Assembly (NCBI GenBank): GCA_002837415.1
Contig: PJCV01000008.1
Span: 1 to 64,000 of the forward strand
DNA: 64,000 bases
Direction: 5' to 3'
Origin: Actinomycetales bacterium SN12
GTDB lineage: Bacteria > Actinomycetota > Actinomycetes > Actinomycetales > Microbacteriaceae
Below are positions 7,958 to 17,240 of this stretch, one piece after another. How positions within the stretch are numbered: position 1 is the first letter of the stretch; every line of letters starts with the position of its first letter. Position numbers and translations under genes: made by a program. Under the pieces are notes generated by a model that made no database searches, was not told the DNA's origin, and worked only from the letters and a program-made list of their open reading frames with translations.

Positions 7958-8045
7958 GGTGACGTGTCCGAGCGGCCGAAGGAGCACGCTTGGAAAGCGT
8001 GTGTTGTGCAAGCAACCGCGGGTTCGAATCCCGCCGTCACCGCCA
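7958..8045 (+). tRNA. tRNA-Ser (anticodon GGA)
   Basis: Acceptor GGTGACG (7958-7964) pairs with CGTCACC (8035-8041); the anticodon arm CACGC-TTGGAAA-GCGTG gives anticodon GGA; a long variable arm (GTGTTGTGCAAGCAAC) is typical of class II serine tRNA; the T arm is canonical (GGTTCGAATCC). The 3' CCA is encoded (8043-8045). A likely -10 TAGGAT lies at 7936-7941. Confidence 0.96.
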
Positions 8046-8051
8046 AACCAC

Positions 8052-8082
8052 CGAACGGCCCTCGCACAGCGGGGGCCGTTCG
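8052..8082 (+). terminator. Terminator after tRNA-Ser
   Basis: A 14-bp stem (CGAACGGCCCTCGC with GCGGGGGCCGTTCG, one T-G wobble) closes an ACA triloop, starting six bases after the tRNA end. Confidence 0.8.
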
Positions 8083-8122
8083 CGGTGAGAGCCCCGAGCA
8101 CCACCCCACGTAGAATCTCCTG

Positions 8123-9025
8123 GTGCCCACTCCGAAGATCGTGCTGTTCTACGCGTTCGCGCCGCTCGCGGACCCGCAGGCGATCCGCCTCTGGCAGCGC
8201 GATCTCTGCGAGGCGCTCGCCCTGCGCGGGCGCATCATCATCTCCGAGCACGGCATCAACGGCACCCTCGGCGGCGACCTTCCCGCGGTGAAGAAATGGG
8301 TGCGGCGCTTCCGCCAGCATCCCGCTTTCGCCGATGCCGACATCAAGTGGAGCGAGGGCACGGCGATCGACGCCGACGGCTGCAGCGCCGACTTCCCCAA
8401 GCTGAGCGTGAAGGTGCGCGACGAGATCGTCTCGTTCGGCGCCCCGGACGAACTGCGGGTCGACGCGCACGGCGTGGTGGGCGGCGGCGCCAGGCTCAAC
8501 CCCGAGCAGCTGCACAGCCTGATCGCCGAGCGCGGCGAAGAGGTGGTCTTCTTTGACGGTCGCAATGCGCTCGAAGCCGAGATCGGCCGATTCAAGAACG
8601 CGATCGTGCCCGACACCGACACCACTCGCGACTTCGTCCGTCTGCTGGATGGGGGCGCATACGACGACCTGAAGGGCAGGCCGGTCGTCACGTACTGCAC
8701 CGGCGGCATCCGCTGCGAGGTGCTGTCGAGCCTGATGGTCTCGCGCGGCTTCGGCGAGGTGTACCAGCTCGACGGAGGAATCGTCCGCTACGGCGAGAAG
8801 TACGGTGACGACGGTCTCTGGGAGGGATCGCTCTACGTCTTCGACAAGCGCGGAGCCGTCGACTTCAGCGACCACGCCGCCGTCATCGGCAGGTGCGCCG
8901 GGTGCGGTGCCGCGACGAGCCGCACCGCGAACTGCCCGGACGCATCATGCCGCCGCCAGTTCGTCGTCTGCGCGGACTGCGGCACCGTGCCGTGCCCGGA
9001 TCACGCGCCGGCCACCACGGCCTGA
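8123..9025 (+). CDS. trhO: tRNA uridine(34) hydroxylase, rhodanese-like
   Basis: TrhO (YceA) uses molecular oxygen to make 5-hydroxyuridine at the wobble position of some tRNAs. The 300-aa protein has the N-terminal ferredoxin-like domain with [17 protein letters not shown], a rhodanese domain with the active-site loop [10 protein letters not shown] (Cys192) and a C-terminal cysteine-rich tail ([19 protein letters not shown], then CADCGTVPC) that probably binds zinc. GTG 8123 is supported by a -10 TAGAAT at 8111-8116, six bases upstream, consistent with a leaderless mRNA. It converges on the transglutaminase operon, leaving six bases between stops. Confidence 0.93.
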   Translation: MPTPKIVLFYAFAPLADPQAIRLWQRDLCEALALRGRIIISEHGINGTLGGDLPAVKKWVRRFRQHPAFADADIKWSEGTAIDADGCSADFPKLSVKVRDEIVSFGAPDELRVDAHGVVGGGARLNPEQLHSLIAERGEEVVFFDGRNALEAEIGRFKNAIVPDTDTTRDFVRLLDGGAYDDLKGRPVVTYCTGGIRCEVLSSLMVSRGFGEVYQLDGGIVRYGEKYGDDGLWEGSLYVFDKRGAVDFSDHAAVIGRCAGCGAATSRTANCPDASCRRQFVVCADCGTVPCPDHAPATTA

Positions 9026-9031
9026 GCCCGC

Positions 9032-11218
9032 TCAGCGGCGCAGCAGGGATGCGGGCAGCAGCCAGGCGAGCAGGCGTCGGCGGCCGCTGACGCTCAGCTC
9101 CAGATCCCCGAGCACCCGACGCAGCGCCGAGTCCAGTTCTCCTCCCGCAGGGCCGCCCTCGGCATAGCTGCGACGCTCGACGGCGATCACCAGCTCGCCG
9201 ATCGCCTCCGCGTCCGCACCCCGTGCCGCCACGAGCGACTGCGCGCGGGTGCGCGCGGTCTCGGACGCATGCAGCGGCAGTCGCAGGTCGGCCATCGTGT
9301 CGGCCACCTCGCGCCATGCGGCGATCGCGTGGCCGCGGGCAGCGCGTCGTATCCGCAGCATCCGGCGCAGGGCGCGAGCCAGCCCCGGCAGCAGAAGCAC
9401 GACCAGCACCCCGGCGATGCCGAGCGCCACGGGGGTCGGGTCGAACTGTCGCAGCGCACTGTCGCCGCCCGCTCCGGGATCCTCGTCGCGGCGATCGGGA
9501 CCGCCCGTCGGCGCCGTCGACGGGGCCGCCGTCGGCGCACCGGAAGCGGTCGGCACGTCAGCGTCGCCATCGCCGCCGGACCCCGCATCGGAGACGAAGC
9601 CGGTCGGCGTTCCGAGCGTCGCTGTCGGCTCGAACGGCACCCAGCCGATGCCGCGGAAGTACACCTCGGGCCAGGAGTGCAGCCTGTCGCTCGTGACGGA
9701 GTACACGCGCTGGTCGTCCCGCTTCTCGTCGGTCGCCGTGCCGGGCAGATAGCCGACCACGATGCGGACGGGCATGTCGAGTGCCTGCGCCATCAGCGCG
9801 AAGGCCCCGGCGAAATGGATGCAGTATCCGCTGCGCACGTCGAGGAAGGTCGCCACGGCATCGGCACCCGTGCCGTCGAAGCCGTCCTCGACGGGGGCGT
9901 CGAGCGAGTACTCGAACTCCGAGCGGAACCAGTCCTGCAGGGCGAGGAGCCGGTCGTAGTCGGTGTCGGCGCCGCTGGTGACCTCGCGCGCGAGCTCGCC
10001 GATGATCTCCGGGAGGTCATCCGCCGGCGCTGCGACGAGTTCCGCCCCGCCGGCAGAGCTCGCGCGGATCTGCTCGAGGCTCGGCGCGGGGGTCGCCATC
10101 TGCACGGTGTAGTCGGCACCGGCGGCATCCTGCGTCGAGCTGAGCACCGTGCGGTTGAGCGGCATCGCCTGCCAGCCTCGCGGCAGCCCGCTGATCTCCT
10201 CGGCGGCGTAGGGAACGGGCAGCCGTGAACTCGACATCCCCACGACCCGAATCGAGACCTCGTGCTCGACCGTCTCGATGTCGTCCGTCCACTGCCGAGC
10301 GCCGAAGCCGTCCTCCACCGGGTTTCGGTCGGAGCGATCCGGTCGCCAGACCTCGCCGTCGAACCTCGACAGCGTCGCCAGCCGCAGATACGGAGGGGCG
10401 GCTGCCGAGGTGACGACGGTCAGCGCCTCGGTCTCATTGGGTCGTCGCAGGTCGTCACCCAGCCGCAGGTCGGCGTTGACCGTCGGCATCTGCCCGTGCC
10501 CTCCGGCGGCGACGCTCAGGGGAAGACCGGGGGAGACGAAGACGGTGGCTGCGATCGCCGCTGCCCCGATGAGTCCGGCTGCCACGAAGGACGAATGCCG
10601 GATGGCGTCGCGATCGTGTCTGGCACCGAAGCGCAGCACGATCAGGATCATGACCGCCTGCAGCACGAACCACACCAGATTCACCGAGCCGAAGCTCAGC
10701 AGCATCGGCACGGCGCCCACGATCGAGGTGAACAGCACGGTGAGCACGACCAGTCGCTGAGCCAGCAGATGATCGACGAGCAGCGCGACCAGCGCGAACG
10801 CCACACCCATCGCCGTGGTCATCGAGACCGTCGCGTCGATCGGGGCGACGCCGTTCGAGATCTCGTCGACCGCGCGCTGCAGACGCAGCCCGGTCAGCTC
10901 GAAGGTCGCCGCAGTGGGCACGAGACCGAACTGGGCAGCCTCGCTCGCCAGCAGGATCGTCAGCGCGAGGAGGAGGACGACCAGCTGCAGCAGCAGAGTG
11001 AGAAGAGACCGGATGCCTTCCCGCAGCCCCCGGAAGAGCCGACGCCCCGCCATGCCGGACGCCGCTGTCGTGGCGATGATCATGACGACCACGAACGTCC
11101 ACGCGCCAGGAGTGATCACCCCGGTGTACGGCCACATCGCGACGAGGGTCGCCACCAGGGCCAGCATCCCGGCCCCGACCACCCCTGGCCGCGGTGCGGT
11201 GCGGACCGGCTCAGCCAT
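9032..11218 (-). CDS. Transglutaminase-like membrane protein (TgpA/DUF3488 type)
   Basis: A 728-aa membrane protein. Roughly residues 15-240 hold about seven transmembrane segments (DUF3488-like). The extracytoplasmic part contains a transglutaminase core with the catalytic Cys in RSGYCIHFAGAFALMAQALD and the His in VTSDRLHSWPEVYFRGIGW. A Ser/Thr/Pro/Gly-rich linker leads to a last membrane helix (VALGIAGVLVVLLLPGLARA) and a cytoplasmic DUF4129-like tail. It is the last gene of the moxR-DUF58-transglutaminase operon, overlapping DUF58 by 8 bases. This trio is widespread in actinobacteria; its cellular role is poorly defined, with envelope protein processing or cross-linking inferred. Confidence 0.9.
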   Translation of the reverse strand: MAEPVRTAPRPGVVGAGMLALVATLVAMWPYTGVITPGAWTFVVVMIIATTAASGMAGRRLFRGLREGIRSLLTLLLQLVVLLLALTILLASEAAQFGLVPTAATFELTGLRLQRAVDEISNGVAPIDATVSMTTAMGVAFALVALLVDHLLAQRLVVLTVLFTSIVGAVPMLLSFGSVNLVWFVLQAVMILIVLRFGARHDRDAIRHSSFVAAGLIGAAAIAATVFVSPGLPLSVAAGGHGQMPTVNADLRLGDDLRRPNETEALTVVTSAAAPPYLRLATLSRFDGEVWRPDRSDRNPVEDGFGARQWTDDIETVEHEVSIRVVGMSSSRLPVPYAAEEISGLPRGWQAMPLNRTVLSSTQDAAGADYTVQMATPAPSLEQIRASSAGGAELVAAPADDLPEIIGELAREVTSGADTDYDRLLALQDWFRSEFEYSLDAPVEDGFDGTGADAVATFLDVRSGYCIHFAGAFALMAQALDMPVRIVVGYLPGTATDEKRDDQRVYSVTSDRLHSWPEVYFRGIGWVPFEPTATLGTPTGFVSDAGSGGDGDADVPTASGAPTAAPSTAPTGGPDRRDEDPGAGGDSALRQFDPTPVALGIAGVLVVLLLPGLARALRRMLRIRRAARGHAIAAWREVADTMADLRLPLHASETARTRAQSLVAARGADAEAIGELVIAVERRSYAEGGPAGGELDSALRRVLGDLELSVSGRRRLLAWLLPASLLRR

Positions 11219-12395
11219 AGGGTGCCTTCGCTCGCGGCAGCGCCGCCTCCCACGCGTCGGCCGGGTCGGCCGTCGCGTGCAGCGCGGCGACGTTCCAGCC
11301 GCGCCCGGCCGCGACAGCGAGCGCCTCGGGGCGAGCGCCCGCCGCGATGAGCATCGGCGCCGCGGCGCCCGCTGTGCTCAGGCGTGCGGCATCGTCGGCA
11401 GCGATCGCTCCGGTGATCAGCACCAGCGGGCCCGGGGGCGTGCCGCCGATGATGGCGCGCAGGTCGCGGGACTCGCCGCGGGGTGTAACGGTCGCCAGGG
11501 CGACCATCAGCCCGTCCCGGTCGTCCTCGTGCCCGCGCAGCGCGCCGAGCAGAGAACCTGCGCTGTCCAAGACGTCGACGCTGTAGCCGTCCTGCACGAA
11601 GCGCAGCGCGGCGGACGCGCACAACGAGACCGCCGCCTCGAAGGCAGGGTCGACGCCGTCACCCGGACGCGCCCAGTGCGACGCTGCGCGGTCGAGCACC
11701 ACGACGGCGTCGGGGCTGGCCTCTTCCTCCTCCTGCCTGACCATCAGCGAGCCGCGGTGCGCGGTGGCACGCCAGTGGATGCGCCGTCGGGAGTCGCCGG
11801 ACAGGTAAGGGCGCGGGATGAGGTTGTCCGCCCCCTGCCCGAGCCGCGTCGAACGGGTCTGCGCCGCGCCGCCCGCCGCCCCCACCTTCGTCGGCAGCGG
11901 GGTGAGCGCGTGCACCTGCGGCACGACCGTGACCATCCGCGTCTCGCCGAACGCCTGCACACGCTGCGCGAGGCCGAACGGATCGACGGTGCGCAGCAGC
12001 AGGGGGCCGAGCGTCGCCGTGCCGCGGCGCACCCCCTCGAGCTCGTAGTGCAGCAGCCGCGTCTCGCCGGGGTACTCGCCCGCGGCGTCGCCGCGCACCG
12101 CCTCGGGGAGAGTGTCGCTCCAGCGTCCGTGCGGGATGCCGGGAGCGTACAGCTCGAAGCGCACGGTCACCTTCGACGTCTCGCCGACCGCGAGCAGGTC
12201 GGTGGAGATCTGCCGCCACACCTCGCCGCGTCGCCGCGGCGCGCGCACGACGAGCAGCGCGATGAGCGGCAGCACGACGAGCAGCACGCCGAGGTACAGC
12301 AGCGCGCGGGCGGCGAGCACGTTGGCTGCGATGCACAGCATGACCCCGAGCAGCAGGCACGCTGCCCCTCGTGCGGTCAGCGGACGGGTGCGCAT
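11211..12395 (-). CDS. DUF58 domain-containing protein
   Basis: A 394-aa protein with two N-terminal transmembrane helices (residues 8-50) and a DUF58 domain whose conserved part reads YLSGDSRRRIHWRATAHRGS, followed by a von Willebrand A-like start (DAVVVLDRAA). ATG 12395 (MRTRPLTARGAACLLLG) is preferred: upstream in-frame codons overlap the end of moxR and encode arginine-rich non-homologous sequence. It begins 7 bases after the moxR stop and overlaps the transglutaminase start by 8 bases. DUF58 proteins are the usual partners of MoxR ATPases; the biochemical role is unknown. Confidence 0.88.
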   Translation of the reverse strand: MRTRPLTARGAACLLLGVMLCIAANVLAARALLYLGVLLVVLPLIALLVVRAPRRRGEVWRQISTDLLAVGETSKVTVRFELYAPGIPHGRWSDTLPEAVRGDAAGEYPGETRLLHYELEGVRRGTATLGPLLLRTVDPFGLAQRVQAFGETRMVTVVPQVHALTPLPTKVGAAGGAAQTRSTRLGQGADNLIPRPYLSGDSRRRIHWRATAHRGSLMVRQEEEEASPDAVVVLDRAASHWARPGDGVDPAFEAAVSLCASAALRFVQDGYSVDVLDSAGSLLGALRGHEDDRDGLMVALATVTPRGESRDLRAIIGGTPPGPLVLITGAIAADDAARLSTAGAAAPMLIAAGARPEALAVAAGRGWNVAALHATADPADAWEAALPRAKAPYG

Positions 12396-12402
12396 GACAT
12401 GC

Positions 12403-13377
12403 TCAGACGCGTGCCGCGAACGGCACCGGCACGCGCGCGACGATCTGACGCAGAGCCGCCTCGACCGGCTGCGCTCCCGCCCGGTGCACACCGCGCGCCG
12501 CCAGCAGCCGGTGCGCGAAGACCGGGATGACCAGGTCGGCCAGATCGTCGGGCACCACGTATTCGCGGCCGTCGAGGGCGGCGACCACCTTCGCCGCGCG
12601 CACCAGCTGCAGGGTCGCCCGAGGGCTTGCCCCGAGATGCAGGCTCGGATCCTGCCGCGTCGCCTGCGCGAGCGCGACGGCGTATTCCTCGAGAGACTCG
12701 GCGACGTGCACGCGTCGCGCCCAGGAGATCAGCGCACGGACCGTCGCGGCGTCGGCGACCGGCGCGATGGCGGAGAGCGGGTTGGCGGTGTCGCGCTGGC
12801 GGAGCATGAGCGTCTCGGCGGCGGCATCCGGATACCCCATCGAGATGCGCATCATGAACCGGTCGCGCTGCGCCTCGGGAAGCGGATATGTGCCCTCCAT
12901 CTCGAGGGGGTTCTGCGTCGCCACCACGAGGAACGGGTCGGGAAGCAGATGAGTGTCGCCGTCGACGGTGACCTGATGCTCCTCCATCGCCTCGAGCAGG
13001 GCCGACTGGGTCTTCGGCGAAGCGCGGTTGATCTCGTCGGCGATCACGATGTGCGCGAAGATCGCCCCGCGCTTGAACTCGAACTCGCGCTCCACCGGGT
13101 CGTACACCGCGACGCCGGTGACATCGCCCGGCAGCAGGTCGGGGGTGAACTGGATGCGGCGCACGGTGGCATCCACGCTGGCCGCCAGCGCGCGGGCGAG
13201 CATCGTCTTGCCCACGCCAGGCACGTCCTCGATGAGCAGGTGCCCCTCGGCCAGCAGGCAGACGAGAGCGTTGCGCACGGCCTCGGCCTTGCCGTCGATC
13301 ACCGAAGAGACGGAGGCGGTGATGCGCGACGTGTGCTGGGTGAACTGCTCAGCAGTGAGCGGTGCGTTCTCGTGCAT
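12403..13377 (-). CDS. MoxR family AAA+ ATPase
   Basis: A 324-aa chaperone-like ATPase. Walker A is DVPGVGKTMLARALA, Walker B IVIADEINRASPKTQSALLE, sensor 1 lies in LVVATQNPLEMEGTYPLPEA, and the lid domain is at the C-terminus (SPRATLQLVRAAKVVAALDG). It heads the three-gene operon and probably remodels the DUF58/transglutaminase membrane partners (family knowledge plus context). ATG 13377; a possible -10 TACGAT is at 13412-13417 on its strand. The 99-bp upstream spacer holds no other feature that I recognise. Confidence 0.93.
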   Translation of the reverse strand: MHENAPLTAEQFTQHTSRITASVSSVIDGKAEAVRNALVCLLAEGHLLIEDVPGVGKTMLARALAASVDATVRRIQFTPDLLPGDVTGVAVYDPVEREFEFKRGAIFAHIVIADEINRASPKTQSALLEAMEEHQVTVDGDTHLLPDPFLVVATQNPLEMEGTYPLPEAQRDRFMMRISMGYPDAAAETLMLRQRDTANPLSAIAPVADAATVRALISWARRVHVAESLEEYAVALAQATRQDPSLHLGASPRATLQLVRAAKVVAALDGREYVVPDDLADLVIPVFAHRLLAARGVHRAGAQPVEAALRQIVARVPVPFAARV

Positions 13378-13476
13378 GCGGGCCCTCTCGTGCGCGACGG
13401 TGCGTGTGATGATCGTAACGCCGTCCGACCGACGCCGTCGCCGCCTGCGAACGGGGCTGCGCAGGCGAGCGGCGGA

Positions 13477-16368
13477 TCAGCACCACACCGAATGCCGTGG
13501 CGCCGTGCTGTCGATCGCATCGTGCTGCGCCCGAGCCGCGCGCAGCACGACCAGACCCTCCGCTCCCTTCAGCTCGATCAGCTCCCCGCCGCCGAAGGTC
13601 TGCCGCCAGAGCGCGGCGAAGTCCTCGGCATCCGCCCGCCGCCTTCCGATCTGCTGAGGCACGGCGAGGTAGGTCCGCTCCCGCGCGCCGACGCGCAGCA
13701 CGAACCGCGGAGTCCGCACCGGGCCGAAGAGCTCCTGCACCGCGTCGGCCAGCATCCGCCGTGTCTGCGGCGGGCCCTCGAACAGCAGCCGCACTCGTGT
13801 GGATCCGTCTGGGAGAGGCTGCGCGGTCACCGCTATGGCCTCGTCAGGGAGGGCCGCGATCCGTCCCGCCGAGTGCAAGGCGCGCGCGACGGTCACTGCC
13901 GCGAGGTGATGGACCCGTGCCGGATCCCTGCGCAGACGGAGTGCTCGCCGCATGTCCTCGCCACGTCGAGCGAGCGTGAACAGCGCGCCGGCACCCAGCG
14001 CCGCGCCGAGACCGCCGAGCACCGGCAGCTGCAGCGCGAGCGGGCCGGAAGCCAGAGCGAGTGCTGCGCCACTCGCCAGCGTCGACAGCGCGAAGGTCCG
14101 AGAGGTGCCCGCGGTCAGCGCCGGGACCAGCTGGACGACGCCCCTGCGTCGCGCGCTGCGCACGGCGAGCGCTTCTCGCTCTCGTGCCGGCAGCGTCTCG
14201 CCGATGCGCCAGTCCGCCCGGGTCTGCGCGCGGGAGCGCTCCGCGGCGAGCACAGCTGCGTTGAGGGCGGCGACGCTCGTCTGACGGTCTTTCCCGATGA
14301 CACGCGCGAGCAGAGCCCGTTCCGGCGCGGCGAGCACCGTGCCGAGGCCCGACACGATCTCGGAGTGGTCATCGGCGCTCAGCCCCCACAGGTGACCGTG
14401 ACGCCGTCGCAGCCGTTCGATCTCGCCGCGGTCGTCGAGCGAGACGTGCGGCGGGATGAGACAGACGACCGACCAGTTGTGCGCCACCTTCTCGGGCCAT
14501 GCGGGGTCGAGTCGCAGGGTGCGCCCGCGCAGCTGCTGAGTGGCGGTGCTGGTGGCGACGGTGGTCAGATCGACCAGGGTGTTCACGGCCGGGCAGTCCC
14601 AGCCCTCGCCGAGAAGGCCGCGCGTGCCGACCAGCAGGCGCACAGTGCCATCGGCGACGAGGTGGGAGACCGCGGCGACCAGACCCGATCCGCTCATGCC
14701 CCTCGCCTCCAGCCTGCGCGTCGCGCCGGGTGTCTCTCTGATGTCGACCGGAGTGCCGAGGAGGCGGCTGAGCGCGCCGGCGACGCCATGCGCAGCGGTC
14801 GCGGTGGCACGCAGGTGCTCGCCCGTGAGCAGCACCGGCGACAGCGCGGCCGTGATCGGATCGGCGGCGAGCATCTCGAAGACGCGCAGCGCGCCCGGAG
14901 CCGCATCGCCGGTGAGTCCTCGGGTGTTGCCGGATTCCACCACGTCGGTCACCACGACCGCGCGCACCCGCTCGCCGTCCGCAGCGCTCAGCTCGTGGCG
15001 GATGATCTCGACCGCGGCGTGGTCCTTCGCGACAGAGGCCGCCAGCGTCGACTCGACCGGGTCGCGTCCGCGGCGCAGGCCCCGATCGGTGAGATGCAGC
15101 CCGAAATCCGCCAGCGCCCCCTTCAGGAACCGCCACTGCCGGTGCGCGTCGGGATCGGCCAGCAGCCGGTCGAGCGCGAACCTCGCGAGCACCTGCAGCA
15201 GGTCGTCTGTGCTCGCTCGCCCGAACAGGCTCGGTTCGAGGAGCGCGGCGAGCGGATGCCCGGGATCGACCGCCCGCAGCACGGACCCGCATGCGGTGGC
15301 CAGTGGGAAATCCGCGCTCAGCGCGCGGTCGATGTCGCGGCGGGCGCGCTCGTCAGACGAGGGCGCGGAGTCATCTGCTGTCTGCTCGTCATCGACCGTC
15401 GGCTGAAGCTGATCGACGAGGAAGCCGAGTCCGTCGGGAGACGCGAGCACCTGTGTGACCAGCTCCTGCAGCTGCGCCTCGCTCCGGCGGATGAAGTCGG
15501 CCTCCTGCGGCACGGGCTCCGTGAACCAGACGCGGGCGCGGTAGGGAGCGAGGTGGCCCTCCTTGACGACCGCCGGAGTGGGCACCTCGTAGTCGACGTC
15601 GCCGAGCAGCTGGCTGTAGTTGTCGAAACCCGTCTCGTCGTCGGGCGAGGGCAGCGTGGCCGTGAGCCCGATCAGCAGGCCCGTGCCTCCGCTCGCGCGG
15701 ATGCGCGATCTGAGGTAGGCCACGACGAGCGCCCAGTGATCGAGCAGATGGTGGCATTCGTCGAGCACCACCGTGTCGACGCCCGCCTCGACCACGCGGT
15801 CGATGAGCGCGATGGCGTTCGGGTGCAGCGCACGGGCGATCTCGTCGGGCCTGGCGCGGCTGAAGCGGCGCCGCAGCGCTGAGGCGCGACTGCGGATGCC
15901 GCGAGCATGCTGCGCCGGGTTGTCGACGGACAGCGTCGCGAGCCAGGTCGCCGCGTCGGATGCCGTGCGCCCGGATGCCGTGAGCTCGTCCAGCCACTGC
16001 CGGGAGGCCAGCTCGTCGAAGGGCGAGCTGTCGCCGGTGACGCTCAGTCGCTGGTACGTCAGCACCGTCAGATCCCTCAGCTCGGCGGGATCGTCCGACA
16101 CGGCGTCCACATCGTGCGCGAGATCACGCGCGGTGCGCACCCACTGATCGCGGATCGTCACGCTCGGGGCGAGGACGAGCGCTCTGTGCCCGACGCGAGC
16201 GGCGAGCAGCAGGCCCAACAGCGTCTTTCCCGAACCAGGAGGGGCGACGACATGCATCGCCGAGTCAGCCGGGTCCGCAGGGATGCTGCGCAGCGCCTCG
16301 GCCTGATACGTCCTCAGCTCGCCATCGAAGCGCCAGTGCGCGAGCGGTCGTGAAAGAAGAGAGGGCAT
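13477..16368 (-). CDS. Large DEAD/DEAH box (SF2) helicase with hydrophobic hairpin
   Basis: A 963-aa superfamily 2 helicase. Walker A is APPGSGKT (residues 42-49), motif II DECHH (near 202), and the C-terminal RecA fold holds LLVGTRGLLGEGWDCP and QLRGRTLRLDP (near 613), as in ResIII-type enzymes. Unusually, about residues 753-795 form a strongly hydrophobic stretch (FALSTLASGAALALASGPLA and on), looking like a membrane hairpin, followed by about 165 residues I cannot assign. ATG 16368 (MPSLLSRPLAHWRFDGELRT) or ATG 16386 is the start; the longer open frame to 16641 runs through the SRP RNA gene on the other strand and is not credible. It is a lone gene; role in nucleic acid metabolism, substrate unknown. 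Confidence 0.8.
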   Translation of the reverse strand: MPSLLSRPLAHWRFDGELRTYQAEALRSIPADPADSAMHVVAPPGSGKTLLGLLLAARVGHRALVLAPSVTIRDQWVRTARDLAHDVDAVSDDPAELRDLTVLTYQRLSVTGDSSPFDELASRQWLDELTASGRTASDAATWLATLSVDNPAQHARGIRSRASALRRRFSRARPDEIARALHPNAIALIDRVVEAGVDTVVLDECHHLLDHWALVVAYLRSRIRASGGTGLLIGLTATLPSPDDETGFDNYSQLLGDVDYEVPTPAVVKEGHLAPYRARVWFTEPVPQEADFIRRSEAQLQELVTQVLASPDGLGFLVDQLQPTVDDEQTADDSAPSSDERARRDIDRALSADFPLATACGSVLRAVDPGHPLAALLEPSLFGRASTDDLLQVLARFALDRLLADPDAHRQWRFLKGALADFGLHLTDRGLRRGRDPVESTLAASVAKDHAAVEIIRHELSAADGERVRAVVVTDVVESGNTRGLTGDAAPGALRVFEMLAADPITAALSPVLLTGEHLRATATAAHGVAGALSRLLGTPVDIRETPGATRRLEARGMSGSGLVAAVSHLVADGTVRLLVGTRGLLGEGWDCPAVNTLVDLTTVATSTATQQLRGRTLRLDPAWPEKVAHNWSVVCLIPPHVSLDDRGEIERLRRRHGHLWGLSADDHSEIVSGLGTVLAAPERALLARVIGKDRQTSVAALNAAVLAAERSRAQTRADWRIGETLPAREREALAVRSARRRGVVQLVPALTAGTSRTFALSTLASGAALALASGPLALQLPVLGGLGAALGAGALFTLARRGEDMRRALRLRRDPARVHHLAAVTVARALHSAGRIAALPDEAIAVTAQPLPDGSTRVRLLFEGPPQTRRMLADAVQELFGPVRTPRFVLRVGARERTYLAVPQQIGRRRADAEDFAALWRQTFGGGELIELKGAEGLVVLRAARAQHDAIDSTAPRHSVWC

Positions 16369-16422
16369 CGATCCGAGCCTAGGCATACCGGGCTGCTGTT
16401 CGAGCGCCGGTCCGCGTTCGGG

Positions 16423-16428
16423 TAGACT
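16423..16428 (+). promoter_or_regulatory. -10 element of the SRP RNA gene
   Basis: TAGACT lies 8 bases before the first base of the predicted SRP RNA, matching a -10 hexamer; the -35 region is poorly conserved. Confidence 0.55.
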
Positions 16429-16435
16429 CGTCAAC

Positions 16436-16524
16436 GGCTCTCCGCGTGACGACACCCAGGCCAATTCCCCCAGGACGGAAACGTAGCAAGGGCAACCGGG
16501 CTCTGTCGGGTGCGCGGAGGGTCT
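16436..16524 (+). ncRNA. ffs: Signal recognition particle RNA, small bacterial type (4.5S)
   Basis: The conserved SRP core is present: CCAGGCC, then AGGACGGAAACGTAGCAAGG with the GGAA tetraloop that binds Ffh, and the closing GGGC. The outer arms CTCTCCGCG (16438-16446) and CGCGGAGGG (16513-16521) pair, and a TCTTTTCTC tract follows. It works with Ffh and FtsY in co-translational membrane targeting. Both the helicase (minus) and rhomboid (plus) genes must start outside it. Confidence 0.93.
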
Positions 16525-16622
16525 TTTCTCTTCCCGAGCGGATTCTGAGAGCGGACTGCTCGCGCGGTCAGCGTCGCCCTGACCCTCGGCTCTCTCACCG
16601 GATGCCCTGCGAGGATCGACCT

Positions 16623-17240
16623 GTGACCGCCCCCGCTGCATCCGCTCCGCGCTCCTCGTCAGCCGGCCGCTTTCTCGCGCCGGTGGCGCTACTCGCCGTG
16701 ATGTGGGCCATCCAGCTGCTCGACGCGGTGCTGCCCGGGTCGTTCACCGGGTGGGGACTGCGCTCCTGGGACCTCACCAGCCTTCCCGGTCTCGTGCTCG
16801 GTCCGCTGCTGCACGCCGGCTGGGCGCACCTGATCAGCAACTCGCTGCCGCTGCTCGTGCTCGGGTGCCTGGTGGCGGTGGAGGGCGTGAAGCGCTTCTG
16901 GGCGGTGACGGGCATCATCGCCGTCGTCGGCGGAGCGGGCACGTGGCTGCTCAACGCCCCCGGAACGCTCACCGTCGGCGCATCGGTGCTCGTGTTCGGG
17001 TACTTTGGCTACACGGTGCTGCGGGTGTTCGCACCCGGCCGTGTGTCGCACCGCATCGCCTACGCGGCGATCGCCCTCATCGTCATCGTGCTGTACGGCA
17101 CGACCGTGCTCACCGGCATCTTCGGCGCCGGCACCGGGGTGTCATGGCAGGCGCATCTGTTCGGGGCGGTCGGCGGCGGCGTCGCGGCACTGGCCGCGCG
17201 GCGGTCTGCCGGGGGCACGCGTGCGCCCGTGCGATCGTGA
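16623..17240 (+). CDS. Rhomboid family intramembrane serine protease
   Basis: A 205-aa membrane protease with six hydrophobic segments. Rhomboid signatures are visible: HLISNSLPLLVLG (H..SN in TM2), GASVLVFGYFGY with the catalytic Ser in TM4, and WQAHLFGAVGGG with the catalytic His in TM6. GTG 16623 is chosen because GAGGA lies at 16611-16615 and the upstream frame overlaps the SRP RNA. Its GTGA overlap with the next gene (4 bases) suggests coupled translation. Substrates are unknown. Confidence 0.9.
   Translation: MTAPAASAPRSSSAGRFLAPVALLAVMWAIQLLDAVLPGSFTGWGLRSWDLTSLPGLVLGPLLHAGWAHLISNSLPLLVLGCLVAVEGVKRFWAVTGIIAVVGGAGTWLLNAPGTLTVGASVLVFGYFGYTVLRVFAPGRVSHRIAYAAIALIVIVLYGTTVLTGIFGAGTGVSWQAHLFGAVGGGVAALAARRSAGGTRAPVRS

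Noticed and set aside
9032..13377. Defence-type MoxR-vWA (ternary) system
   Set aside because: The moxR-DUF58-transglutaminase trio is a common housekeeping-type operon in actinobacteria; no vWA effector or peptidase of known defence systems is present.
12112..15882. A 1256-codon open frame on the plus strand across DUF58, moxR and the helicase
   Set aside because: It is Arg/His-rich, without any recognisable domain, and antisense to three genes with full family motifs; long shadow frames are expected at this GC content.
16369..16641. Long start of the helicase frame
   Set aside because: It would run through the SRP RNA gene and has no helicase-like sequence; the domain begins right after ATG 16368.
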